Below are positions 8,847 through 17,021 of a stretch of 33,225 nt of DNA, one piece after another. The stretch comes from Phycisphaerales bacterium (GTDB taxonomy: Bacteria; Planctomycetota; Phycisphaerae; Phycisphaerales; UBA1924). A program made the translations under genes and the position numbers. Location: positions 1-33,225 of the forward strand of contig JACVCL010000015.1 of NCBI GenBank assembly GCA_016742075.1, in the 5' to 3' direction. Below the pieces are notes generated by a model, which was given only the letters and a program-made list of their open reading frames with translations, did not search any database and was not told where the DNA came from. Each line of letters begins with the position of its first letter. Position 1 is the first letter of the stretch.

Positions 8847-8859
8847 CACCGCCGCGCCG

Positions 8860-8888
8860 TTGGTGGCGTCGAGGCAGGCCCCTATCCT
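8860..8888 (+). promoter_or_regulatory. Candidate promoter with very short or no leader, substrate-binding protein gene
   Basis: TTGGTG at 8860-8865 and TATCCT at 8883-8888 are 17 bases apart. The ATG at 8898 is only nine bases beyond the -10 element, and no Shine-Dalgarno sequence precedes it. This would place transcription start at or just before the ATG. The -35 match is weak (three of six). Confidence 0.35.
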
Positions 8889-8897
8889 CTGCTCGTC

Positions 8898-10703
8898 ATG
8901 GGCAAGATCCTGGCGATCTTCGGTGTTCTGCTGGCCATCCTGGTCGGCGCGGTGGCCGTCGACAGGCCCCCGCCCCGGGCCGCGCTGGTGCTCGTCGACG
9001 ACGCCGACTTCATCACGATGGATCCGGGCCGCATGGCCTACATGCAGGATCTGCGTCTGGCCCACGCGATCTACGAGCAGCTGCTGAATTGGGATCTCAC
9101 CACCAGCGAGGCGCGCGTGATCCCGGGTTTGGCCCGCAGGTGGGAGGTTTCCCCCGACGGACGGGTGTACACCTTCCACCTCGAGCCCCGGGCCCGATGG
9201 AGCAACGGCGATCCGGTGACCGCCGAAGACTTCATCTACGCCTGGCAGCGGCCGCTGATGCCCGAGACCGCCGCGGACTACTCGGGCATGTTCATGGCGA
9301 TCCGGGGCGGCGAGGCGTTTTTCAACTTCCGGACTCAGCAGCTCGCCTCGTACGCCGGGCGTCCGGCGTCCGAGCGCACGCCCGAGGCCGCGGCGGCGCT
9401 GCGGGCCGAGGCCGACCGGCGCTTCCGTGAGACGGTCGGCCTGCGCGCCCCCGACGCGCACACGCTGGAGGTCACGCTCGAGCGTCCGTTGCCGTATTTC
9501 CTTGACTTCGCCGCGTTCGGCTCGTGGTCGCCCGTGCACCGGCCGACGGTCGAGCGTTTCGTCTCGGTGGATCCCGGCACGGGCCGGCTCATCCAGGACC
9601 ACACCTGGACCAAGCCCGGCACGGTGGTGACCAACGGGCCGTACGTGCTGGCCGACTACCGGTTCCGGCGCGACGCGAGGCTTGAGGCCAACCCGTTCTA
9701 CTGGAACCCGGGCAAGGTCAGGTCCAAGAGCGTGGCGATCATCATCATCGAGGATCAGAACACCGGCGTCCTCGCGGTGAAGACCGGTGCCGCCCACATG
9801 CACCTCGACGTGACCGCCGACTACATCCGTGAGATGCTCGCCCAGACCCGCCGCGGCGAACGGGACGACTTCTGGGCCTTCCCGACCTTCGGCACCTACT
9901 TCTGGAGCTTCAACTGCATGCCGCGCCTGGTCGACGGGCGCGAGAACCCCTTCCACAACGCCGGCGTGCGCCGGGCCTTCGCGATGGCGACCGACCGAAC
10001 GGCCATCGTTGAGAACGTCCGCGGCGCCGGCGAGAAACCGTTCAACGTGCTGGTGCCGCCCGGATACCTGCCGGGCTTCCGCAGCCCCGCCGGGCTGCCC
10101 TTCGACCCCGATCGGGCCCGGGCTGAGCTGGAAAGGGCCGGGTGGAAGCGGGTCCGACCCGGCGAGCCCCCGGTCAATTCCCGGGGCGAGCCGTTCCCGG
10201 TGGTCGAGATGCTCTTCTCGACCGCTTCGTACCACAAGGACATCGCCCTTGCGCTCTCGAACATGTGGGAGCGGCACCTGGGCATCCGGACCGAGCTGCG
10301 CGGGCGAGAGACCAAGATCTACCGCGAGAACCTCAAGAAGCGCGACTACATGGTCGCCCGCGGCGGCTGGTTCGGCGATTATGCCGACCCCACCACCTTC
10401 CTCGATCTGCACCGCTCGACAGACGGCAACAACGACCGCGGCTACAGCAACCCCGCGTACGACGCCCTGCTCGACCGCGCCGCGGCCGAGGCCGATCCGG
10501 CCCGCCGCATGGAGATCCTCGCCGAGGCCGAGCGCCTGACCATGGACGAGGAACTTCCGGTGCTCCCGCTCTGGCAGTACGGGTGGTACTACCTCTTCCG
10601 ACCCCCCGAGCGTGACGGCCGGCCGAACCCCGGAGGCCTCCGCGGCGTGGCCCTTCACCCGCGCGTGATGCAGTACTACTGGACCATCGAGGTGGTGCCA
10701 TGA
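8898..10703 (+). CDS. Oligopeptide/dipeptide ABC transporter substrate-binding protein (SBP_bac_5 family)
   Basis: The 601-residue length is typical of OppA/DppA proteins. A hydrophobic N-terminal segment (residues 3-20) is followed by VDRPPPR, so the protein is exported or membrane-anchored; no lipobox cysteine is present. Family features are clear: the early ITMDPGRMAY segment, HAIYEQLLNWD, ARRWEVSPDGRVYTFHL, and NGDPVTAEDFIYAWQRPLMPE at about 103-123. Later landmarks are NGPYVLADYRF and VRRAFAMATDRTAIVE. Known family members bind peptides and similar solutes outside the membrane and deliver them to the permease. Its TGA overlaps the ATG of the OppB-like permease, so the two are a coupled pair. 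No partner OppC, OppD or OppF gene follows within the window. The lack of a ribosome-binding site is unusual. Confidence 0.95.
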   Translation: MGKILAIFGVLLAILVGAVAVDRPPPRAALVLVDDADFITMDPGRMAYMQDLRLAHAIYEQLLNWDLTTSEARVIPGLARRWEVSPDGRVYTFHLEPRARWSNGDPVTAEDFIYAWQRPLMPETAADYSGMFMAIRGGEAFFNFRTQQLASYAGRPASERTPEAAAALRAEADRRFRETVGLRAPDAHTLEVTLERPLPYFLDFAAFGSWSPVHRPTVERFVSVDPGTGRLIQDHTWTKPGTVVTNGPYVLADYRFRRDARLEANPFYWNPGKVRSKSVAIIIIEDQNTGVLAVKTGAAHMHLDVTADYIREMLAQTRRGERDDFWAFPTFGTYFWSFNCMPRLVDGRENPFHNAGVRRAFAMATDRTAIVENVRGAGEKPFNVLVPPGYLPGFRSPAGLPFDPDRARAELERAGWKRVRPGEPPVNSRGEPFPVVEMLFSTASYHKDIALALSNMWERHLGIRTELRGRETKIYRENLKKRDYMVARGGWFGDYADPTTFLDLHRSTDGNNDRGYSNPAYDALLDRAAAEADPARRMEILAEAERLTMDEELPVLPLWQYGWYYLFRPPERDGRPNPGGLRGVALHPRVMQYYWTIEVVP

Positions 10704-11677
10704 TCGGCCTGATCGCCCGGCGCCTGCTGCAGCTGCCGCTGATCATCCTGGCGATTTACACCATCACCTTCGCCCTGGCCTGGTCGCTGCCCGGTTCGGC
10801 GGTGATCAACGACGAGGGCCGCAAGCCGCCCGAGGAGGTCCTCAAGGCGATGGAGCGGCAGTACAACCTCGACAACGCCCCACGGTTCTTCACCCAGTAC
10901 CTCTACAACGCCACCGGCGTCCGTTGGGCCGCGGTGCGTATGGGCGTCGATCCGGGCCCGCCCCCCGCGGCCGTGTTCGACTTCGGCCCCTCGCTCCGGC
11001 ACGTCGATCAGACGGTGAACGCGATCGTGGCCTCCAGCCTGCCGGTGTCGGTGGTGCTGGGACTGGCGTCGATCCTCATCGCGCTGCTGATCGGCATGGG
11101 GGCCGGCGTGCTGGGCGCCCTGCGGCCCAACTCGTGGCTCGACCTCTCGACGCTCACTCTCGCGCTCGTCGGCATTTCGCTTCCGAGCTTCGTGATCGGC
11201 ACGCTGCTGCTGATCATCTTCCCTGTCTGGCTCGGCATCGGCACCGTGGCCTCCTGGGGCCGTCCGCAGGACATCATCCTGCCGGCGCTCACGCTGAGCC
11301 TCCCGTTCGCGGCCTACATCGCCCGGCTGACGCGCATGGGCATGCTCGACGTGCTGGGGGCCGACTACATCCGCACCGCCCGGGCCAAGGGCGTGCCCGA
11401 GCGGGCCGTGATCCTCCGCCACGCCCTCAAGAACGCGTTCCTGCCGGTGCTCTCGTACCTGGGGCCCGCGTGCGCTTACGCCATGACCGGCTCGTTCGTC
11501 GTCGAGAAGGTCTTCAACGTGCCGGGCCTCGGCCAGCACTTCGTCAACGGCGTGAAGAACAAGGACCTGTTTCTCATCATGGGCGTCACGCTCATCTACT
11601 CGTTCATGCTGATTCTCTTCAACCTCGTGGTCGACGTGCTGTACCGCTGGGTCGACCCGCGCATCGAGCACGACTGA
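10700..11677 (+). CDS. ABC transporter permease, OppB/DppB type
   Basis: This 325-residue integral membrane protein begins MIGLIARRLLQLPLI, a typical OppB/DppB first helix, then a periplasmic loop (about 33-105). Further membrane segments lie at about 113-140, 150-178, 192-212, 245-265 and 292-315. The cytoplasmic EAA-type loop that docks the ATPase is present at about 219-234 (LGADYIRTARAKGVPE), followed by HALKNAFLPVLSYLG and the family motif GSFVVEKVFNVPGLGQ (264-279). The gene overlaps the upstream substrate-binding gene by four bases. It ends the plus-strand unit; the next gene is convergent. The transporter would need an OppC-like permease and ATPases encoded elsewhere. Confidence 0.95.
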   Translation: MIGLIARRLLQLPLIILAIYTITFALAWSLPGSAVINDEGRKPPEEVLKAMERQYNLDNAPRFFTQYLYNATGVRWAAVRMGVDPGPPPAAVFDFGPSLRHVDQTVNAIVASSLPVSVVLGLASILIALLIGMGAGVLGALRPNSWLDLSTLTLALVGISLPSFVIGTLLLIIFPVWLGIGTVASWGRPQDIILPALTLSLPFAAYIARLTRMGMLDVLGADYIRTARAKGVPERAVILRHALKNAFLPVLSYLGPACAYAMTGSFVVEKVFNVPGLGQHFVNGVKNKDLFLIMGVTLIYSFMLILFNLVVDVLYRWVDPRIEHD

Positions 11678-11795
11678 CCACCGGCCTCCGCGAAGTCCAC
11701 CGACTGTCGGGACGTGCCGGCGCCGCGTACCGAGTCCGCTGGCAGAGGTGGAGAGAATCGAACGGTGGGCGGGAGTGGGGCAGGAGTGGGGGGGG

Positions 11796-13868
11796 TCAGG
11801 CGGTGTCGCGGGAGGGGTCCTCGCCGCGCAGCTTCTTGTGCCGAAACACGGCGAGCTTCGTGGCGATCATGCCCTCGTAGAGCGAGCGCATGCGTGCGTA
11901 GTTCACGCCGGCGCGGCCGTCGAGGAAGCCCCGCCGCAGGATCACGGTGTAGAGGAAGATCAGCAGCGACCGGGAGGGGACCTTGTACGACAGGGTCTTG
12001 AGGGTCCGGCGGCGCTTCACCGAGTCGCGGCCGAGAATGTTCCGCAGGGCCTGCCCGAAGCCCACGGCCGGTGCGTCCAGGGCCTGCCGCGCCTCCAGCG
12101 AGGAGTAGCGGTTGTGCTTGTCGAACCACTCCAGCAGCCCCTTGGAGAAGTTGTAGTGCAGATAGGGCTCGCGGAGCGTGCCGATGGGGCCGTCGGTCAC
12201 CTCGCGCTGGCCGTGCCCGTGGTCCTCGAAGCGGCAGCGGAGCTTGTCGAACAGCCGCACCTGGTACACCGGGTACTCCGCGGCGTGGCGCAGCCACTGG
12301 TCCATGAACATCATCATCGACGGGCAGCGGTACGCGGTGCACGAACCCGGCCCTTCCGCGGGCACCACCTCGCCGAGCTCGACGAGGCTGGCGGGGGTGA
12401 AGCGCTCGTCGGCGTCGAGGTGGAACTGCCAGCGGTGCCTGGTGGGGATGTGGTCGATCGCCCAGTTCCGCTGCTGCCCGAAGCTCCTGAACGGATTGAC
12501 GTGGACGGTGACGCCCATCCGCTCGGCGATCTCGCGTGTGCGGTCGGTCGAGCCCGAGTCGAGCACGTGCACGTCGTCGCACCAGGCGCAGCTCTCGAGG
12601 CAGGCGGCGATGTTGGACTCTTCGTTGAAAGTCAGGATGACCACCGAGATCGGCGGGCTCGGCGCGTGGGGCGCATCCGATGCGACGAAGCAGCGGTTGG
12701 ACCGAGGGTCCCACGCCGGGGCCGCGCTCGCGCCGCGCCCATCGGCGGGCACGATCCGCCGCGCAGCCGCCGGGACCGCTGCGGGCTCGGGCGGGGCCTC
12801 CGCGGGCGCAGCCCGGCCCGTCGGCGGGGCGGCGGGCGTCGCGGCCCCGTTGAGCGCCGCCGCGGGCGCCTCGGCCGCCGCGGGCGCGATCGGCCCGGCC
12901 TCGCCCTCGGCCACCGCCAGGCCCCGCGCGGCGGGGGTCTGCAGCAGGGCCGGGTTGCGGTCGGCACCGATTGAACGCAGTTCCGCCAGTTTCAGCGTGA
13001 TGAAGAAGTCGTACGTCGAAAGCAGCAGTGAGAAGCGGAAGCCGTTGGCGCCGTCGAGAAAGCCCAGGCGCAGCACGTACATGTAGAAGAACCGCCAGAA
13101 GCCCGAGAGCGGCAGCCGGGGCAGCACGTTGCGCTTCAGCCAACGCCGGACCGCGATGCCCCGCTCCAGCGGGCCGACGTCCTCTCTCTGCAGCAGCCGT
13201 TCCCGCGTGAGCTCGCGCGCCTCGAGGGTCGAGTAGCGGTTGTGCTTGGCGATGAAGTGCTCGAGCCCACGCCGGTCGTCGTGCAGCATCACGTGCTCGA
13301 GCCGCGCGGTCGGCCCGTCGACCTTCATGTGCTCGTGGACCTCGCGCTCCTCGTAGCGGGCCCGTCCGCGCTTGAACAACCGCAGGTTGTACGAAGGGAA
13401 GTACCCGCAGTGGCGGATCGGCTTGCCCATGAAGTACGTCAGGCGGTTCACGTAGAAGCCCGACTCGGCCACGCCGCCGACGGGGCGCGCCGCGATGGCC
13501 AGGATCTCGTCGCGCAGTTCCGGGGTGATCGCCTCGTCGGCGTCGAGGATGAACACCCAGTCGGTCTCGAAGGGCAGGTGGTCGAGCGCCCAGTTCTTCT
13601 GCTTGGCGTAACCGAGCCACGGCCGGATCACGGGCTTAGCGCCCATGCTCGTGGCGATCTCGCGGGTCCGGTCGGTCGATTCCGAATCGACCACGAAGAC
13701 CGCGTCGGCCCAGCCCACGCAGCTCCGCAGCGCGTGCGGAAGATTGACCTCTTCGTTGAACGTCGGGATGAACACCGAGACGTTCGACCGCCGGCGCGGC
13801 GGGCCCGCGGCGCGCAGAGCCTCGTCGGTCGAGGGGGGCGCGCCGGGCTGGGAGGTCGGTGGGGTCAC
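11796..13868 (-). CDS. Tandem double GT2 family glycosyltransferase
   Basis: This 690-residue protein carries two related GT2 (GT-A fold) domains of the WaaE/KdtX-like type. Domain 1 (about 29-300) has VFIPTFNEE, VVDSESTDRTRE and the metal-binding DAD at 109-111. Domain 2 (about 406-685) has VVILTFNEES, VLDSGSTDRTRE and DAD at 485-487. Both end with a KHNRYS(T/S)LEAR motif and an RxGFLDG element, so they look like diverged duplicates. An Ala/Pro-rich linker (about 305-405) joins them. Such enzymes transfer sugars from nucleotide donors to lipid- or core-linked acceptors at the cytosolic membrane face. The start is GTG, 12 bases after the stop of the GT4 gene, so the two are co-transcribed. 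Donor and acceptor are unknown. Confidence 0.92.
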   Translation of the reverse strand: MTPPTSQPGAPPSTDEALRAAGPPRRRSNVSVFIPTFNEEVNLPHALRSCVGWADAVFVVDSESTDRTREIATSMGAKPVIRPWLGYAKQKNWALDHLPFETDWVFILDADEAITPELRDEILAIAARPVGGVAESGFYVNRLTYFMGKPIRHCGYFPSYNLRLFKRGRARYEEREVHEHMKVDGPTARLEHVMLHDDRRGLEHFIAKHNRYSTLEARELTRERLLQREDVGPLERGIAVRRWLKRNVLPRLPLSGFWRFFYMYVLRLGFLDGANGFRFSLLLSTYDFFITLKLAELRSIGADRNPALLQTPAARGLAVAEGEAGPIAPAAAEAPAAALNGAATPAAPPTGRAAPAEAPPEPAAVPAAARRIVPADGRGASAAPAWDPRSNRCFVASDAPHAPSPPISVVILTFNEESNIAACLESCAWCDDVHVLDSGSTDRTREIAERMGVTVHVNPFRSFGQQRNWAIDHIPTRHRWQFHLDADERFTPASLVELGEVVPAEGPGSCTAYRCPSMMMFMDQWLRHAAEYPVYQVRLFDKLRCRFEDHGHGQREVTDGPIGTLREPYLHYNFSKGLLEWFDKHNRYSSLEARQALDAPAVGFGQALRNILGRDSVKRRRTLKTLSYKVPSRSLLIFLYTVILRRGFLDGRAGVNYARMRSLYEGMIATKLAVFRHKKLRGEDPSRDTA

Positions 13869-13880
13869 GCGGCGGGGATC

Positions 13881-15158
13881 CTAGTGGGCCGCGCCGGCGG
13901 CCGCGGCCGCCCCGCGGGCGCCGGGGGGTGTCGCCGCCACGGCCGGCAGGCCCCGGGCCAGCACGTCGCAGAACCGGCCGCACAGCGCCGCCTTGCTCAG
14001 CCGCGTGGCCACCACCTCCGCGGCCCTGCGGCCCATGGCCGCCCACTCCGGCTGCGGCAGCGCGGCCAGCTCGCGGATCGCCCGTTCGCAGCCGTCCACG
14101 TCGCCGTGGGGCACGTGCCGGCCGATGCTGTTCTCCTCGATGAGGTCCGACACGTGCGACGGCCGGGGGCCCAGCCCCAGCACCGGACGCGACACCGCCA
14201 TGGCCCCGTACACCTTGCACGGGTGCACGATGCCCACCACGTCATCGCCGATCGACACCACGTGCACGTCGGCGGCCGAGAGCGAGTATTTGATCTCCGA
14301 GAGGGGCTGGTACGGCAGGCTCACGATGTTCCGGGCCCCCGCCGCGATGCGGGCCTCGACGTCCTTCTTGGCCTGCCCGCCGCCGATGAAGTAGAAGACG
14401 ATCCGGTCGTCGTCCTTCAGCCGCTCGGCCGCGTCGAGGACCGTGCCGATGGGGTTCGCCGGCGAGTGGTTGCCCGAGTACATCACCACGAACTTGCCCG
14501 CCAGGTTGTGCCGGGCGCGGAACGGGTTGCCCTCGTGCGCGATCGACTGCAGCTCGTCCTCGTGGGGCCAGGGCGGCATCGTCACCTGCTTGGCGTCGAT
14601 GTTCACCTTGCGGTTCACCCGCGCCAGCATGAACCGGTCGAGCACCACCACGTCGCTGGCCCGCCGGAGGATCATGCGGTTGAAGAAGTCGAACACCCGC
14701 GCCGCCGCCGATCGCTCGGTGATCTTCTTCATCGCGATCATCTGATCGGGGTTCAGGTCCATCAGCCAGTACTTCACCGGCACGCCCCGCAGGGCCGAGA
14801 TCACCGCGCCGGCGAACCCGCAGAACGGCGGGCTCGTCGAGACCATGACGCCGGCCAGCCCACGCGTGAAGAGCCCGCGCACGATGGCCTGCGTAAGGAA
14901 AATCCACTGCGCCAGCAGCCGAACCGCGATCGATGATTTGCCGAAGCTCGACAGCGGCAGCCGCCGCACGTCGACGCCGTTGAGCGTCTCCCGGGACGGA
15001 TACTTCTTGCCGGGGTCGTCGTAGCCGCGGGCCGACGCGTACACCACCACGCGGTAGCCGCGGCGGGCCATCTCCGCCGCGGCGTCAGCCACGTGCTGAC
15101 CCACCGAGGCCGGGTCGGGCACGTACACCTGCGATATCACGAGGAACGTGGGCTTCAT
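13881..15158 (-). CDS. GT4 family glycosyltransferase (WcaI/WbuB-like)
   Basis: This 425-residue protein has a GT-B architecture. The N-terminal acceptor domain begins FLVISQVYVPDPASVGQHV and includes YWLMDLNPDQM (about 130-140). The C-terminal donor domain includes FVVMYSGNHSPANPIGTVLDAA, the FYFIGGG strand, LPYQPLSEIKYSLSAADVHVV and IVHPCKVYGAMAVSRPVLGLG, which correspond to the donor-binding region of WcaI/WbuB-type GT4 enzymes. An Ala-rich tail ends the protein. No signal peptide is seen, so it probably acts at the cytosolic membrane face. It is the upstream partner of the double GT2 gene. A terminator-like hairpin upstream separates it from the epimerase gene. Sugar specificity cannot be told. 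Confidence 0.92.
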   Translation of the reverse strand: MKPTFLVISQVYVPDPASVGQHVADAAAEMARRGYRVVVYASARGYDDPGKKYPSRETLNGVDVRRLPLSSFGKSSIAVRLLAQWIFLTQAIVRGLFTRGLAGVMVSTSPPFCGFAGAVISALRGVPVKYWLMDLNPDQMIAMKKITERSAAARVFDFFNRMILRRASDVVVLDRFMLARVNRKVNIDAKQVTMPPWPHEDELQSIAHEGNPFRARHNLAGKFVVMYSGNHSPANPIGTVLDAAERLKDDDRIVFYFIGGGQAKKDVEARIAAGARNIVSLPYQPLSEIKYSLSAADVHVVSIGDDVVGIVHPCKVYGAMAVSRPVLGLGPRPSHVSDLIEENSIGRHVPHGDVDGCERAIRELAALPQPEWAAMGRRAAEVVATRLSKAALCGRFCDVLARGLPAVAATPPGARGAAAAAGAAH

Positions 15159-15202
15159 CGGTCGGGTTATCTCATCGACGGGTATCGGCCGAGGCTGGGA
15201 CG

Positions 15203-15226
15203 AAAACCCCCCGGCGGGCCGGGGGG
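15203..15226 (-). terminator. Intrinsic terminator after the epimerase gene
   Basis: Read on the minus strand, the arm CCCCCCGG, a four-base loop and the arm CCGGGGGG form a perfect 8-bp GC stem followed by TTTT at 15206-15203. It lies 38 bases beyond the epimerase stop and before the GT4 start, so it should separate these two units. Confidence 0.6.
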
Positions 15227-15264
15227 GCGGGGTCGGACGGGGTTGCTTCGCCGGACCTCCCGGC

Positions 15265-16497
15265 TCAGCGGCGCGCGGCCTTGCGGGCCGGCTTGGCGCC
15301 CTTCTTGGCCTTGCCCTTCGCGGCGGCCTTTGCGGGCTTCTTCCCCTTGGCGGCCTTCTTCGCGGGGGCCCGCTCGCCGTAGCCGGCCGGGATGCCCTGT
15401 GTCCAGGTGTCCATGAACTTCGACTCGGGGTTGAACCCGTCGCCCGGGATCGGGTGGCTGCCCTTGGTGAACGTGCTCACGCTCGAGAGGTGGGCCGTCT
15501 TGGCGTTGTACTTGGCGGTGAACTCGTCGTAGATCCAGCGGTAGGTCTTCTCCATGCCCACGCGCAGGCGGGTGTCGGGCTCCCACTTCAGGTAGCCGAC
15601 GATTTTCGTGTTGTCGCTGTTGCGCCCGGCCACGCCGCGGGGGGCGTCGAGCTTGTAGTGCCGCTTGAGCTTCACGCCCGCGATGTCCTCGGCGATGTCG
15701 ACCAGCTGGTTGATGCTCACCAGCTCGCTCGAGCCCAGGTTGATCGGCTCGAGGATGTCCGAGTGCGTGATGAGGTTGATGCCCCTCACGCAGTCGTCGA
15801 TGTACATGAACGAGCGCGTCTGAGTGCCGTCGCCCCAGATCTCGATCTCGTGCTTGCCCGAGACCACCGCGGCGATGACCTTCCGGCAGATCGCCGCGGG
15901 GGCCTTCTCGCGGCCGCCCTCCCACGTGCCGTTGGGGCCGTACACGTTGTGGAAGCGGGCCACGCGCGTGCGGATGCCGAAGTCCTCGCGGAAGTGCCGG
16001 CACATCCGCTCGCTGAACAGCTTCTCCCAGCCGTATCCGTCCTCGGGCAGGCCCGGGTAGGCGTCGGCCTCCCTCAGCGCCGTGATGTTCGGGTTCTTCT
16101 GCTTCTCGGCGTTGTACACGCACGCCGACGACGCGTAGAAGAACCGCCCCACCCCGGCCTCCTGCGCCGCCAGCAGCATGTGCGTGTTCGTCAGCACGCT
16201 CAGCATGCACAGCGCCTTGTTGTTCTCGATGAAGCCCATCCCGCCCATGTCGGCGGCCAGCTGGTACACCTCGTCGGCGCCGTCGCAGAGCTTGCGGCAC
16301 ACCTTGAAGTCGCGGCAGTCGCCGCGGATCGGGCCCGCGAAGTTCTCCACGTCGCGGAACACCTGGTACCACTCGTCGAGCGGCTTGATGTCGGCCGCGC
16401 GGATGTTCTTCACGCCCATCCGCCGGAAGTGATTGACGAGGTGCCCGCCGATGAAGCCGCCGGCGCCGGTGATGACCACGCTGAGGTTCTTGCTCAT
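15265..16497 (-). CDS. gme: GDP-mannose 3,5-epimerase-like NAD-dependent epimerase with Lys/Ala-rich tail
   Basis: The 410-residue protein is an extended SDR epimerase. The NAD site is GAGGFIGGH (11-19). The landmarks AADMGGMGFI (81-90), SSACVY (123-128), YGWEK (155-159), FHNVYGPNGTWEGGREKAP (182-200) and WGDGTQTRSF (221-230) closely follow plant GDP-mannose 3,5-epimerase. Cys126, Tyr155, Lys159 and Lys198 match Arabidopsis Cys145, Tyr174, Lys178 and Lys217 with a constant offset of 19. The expected reaction is GDP-D-mannose to GDP-L-galactose (and GDP-L-gulose). The C-terminus beyond about 376 is an unusual Lys/Ala/Gly tail resembling histone H1-like repeats. The ATG at 16497 is preferred because it sits directly before the Rossmann strand with GGAG upstream; the open frame further upstream is Arg/Pro-rich and not protein-like. 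Confidence 0.9.
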   Translation of the reverse strand: MSKNLSVVITGAGGFIGGHLVNHFRRMGVKNIRAADIKPLDEWYQVFRDVENFAGPIRGDCRDFKVCRKLCDGADEVYQLAADMGGMGFIENNKALCMLSVLTNTHMLLAAQEAGVGRFFYASSACVYNAEKQKNPNITALREADAYPGLPEDGYGWEKLFSERMCRHFREDFGIRTRVARFHNVYGPNGTWEGGREKAPAAICRKVIAAVVSGKHEIEIWGDGTQTRSFMYIDDCVRGINLITHSDILEPINLGSSELVSINQLVDIAEDIAGVKLKRHYKLDAPRGVAGRNSDNTKIVGYLKWEPDTRLRVGMEKTYRWIYDEFTAKYNAKTAHLSSVSTFTKGSHPIPGDGFNPESKFMDTWTQGIPAGYGERAPAKKAAKGKKPAKAAAKGKAKKGAKPARKAARR

Positions 16498-17021
16498 GCT
16501 CGCTCCGAGAGGGAACAGTCCGTCCGACGCTGGGGATCCGACTCCGGCCGCGGGACGCTCGCCCAGTACGCCCGGCCGGCCGGGCCGGTTCGACGCCGCA
16601 CGCCGCGGCAGCCCCGCGCCGCCCCGGGGTCCCTTCCGCATCGGTCCGCCCGAACGCCGACTGCACCCCGGCCGCCGCCGGCGGCACCGCCGGCGGTCGG
16701 GCGTGCGGGTTGGAGGGCCACCGGCCACCGGCGGCGCTGCAGTGGGTCCGACCCTGCACCCCTCCGCCGATTCCGGGGTGACCCGAACGGCCACAGCCCG
16801 GCGGGCCAAGCCGCCCAGGCTGGTGGGCGAACTTGTTCTGCACCGCCGGCGTATTCCGGCCGACGGTAAAACCGGAGCCGGTGGCCGGTTCGGACCGTCT
16901 CTGTGTGTTTGGTCTTTGAACGGATGTCCGCGCGGCCTCGCGGCCGGGCCCGGTCGTTCAGCCTCGTCGTCGCCCGCCTGATCTGCTCCGCCGCCCCCGC
17001 GGCGAAGACTCGGAGAACCGC
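16498..17021. other. 524-base divergent intergenic region, epimerase/ugd
   Basis: No convincing gene is present; frames here are Arg/Pro/Gly-rich shadows. It should hold promoters for both divergent genes, but no clear -35/-10 pair is visible. Notable structure: the 10-base palindrome CCGCCGGCGG occurs twice, at 16675-16684 and 16687-16696, separated by CA. A dyad, ACCGG-AG-CCGGT, lies at 16871-16882. The ugd start has GGAG six bases upstream. In DNA this GC-rich these repeats may be chance. Confidence 0.5.

Noticed and set aside
8277-10658. 793-codon minus-strand frame opposite the substrate-binding protein
   Set aside because: Antisense shadow without motifs; the plus frame is a clear SBP_bac_5 protein.
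16498-16809. 104-codon N-terminal extension of the epimerase
   Set aside because: Arg/Pro-rich, precedes the Rossmann strand and is absent from this enzyme family.
16871-16882. ACCGG-AG-CCGGT dyad as an ugd terminator or operator
   Set aside because: Short and GC-only in a GC-rich region; no T-run and no other support.
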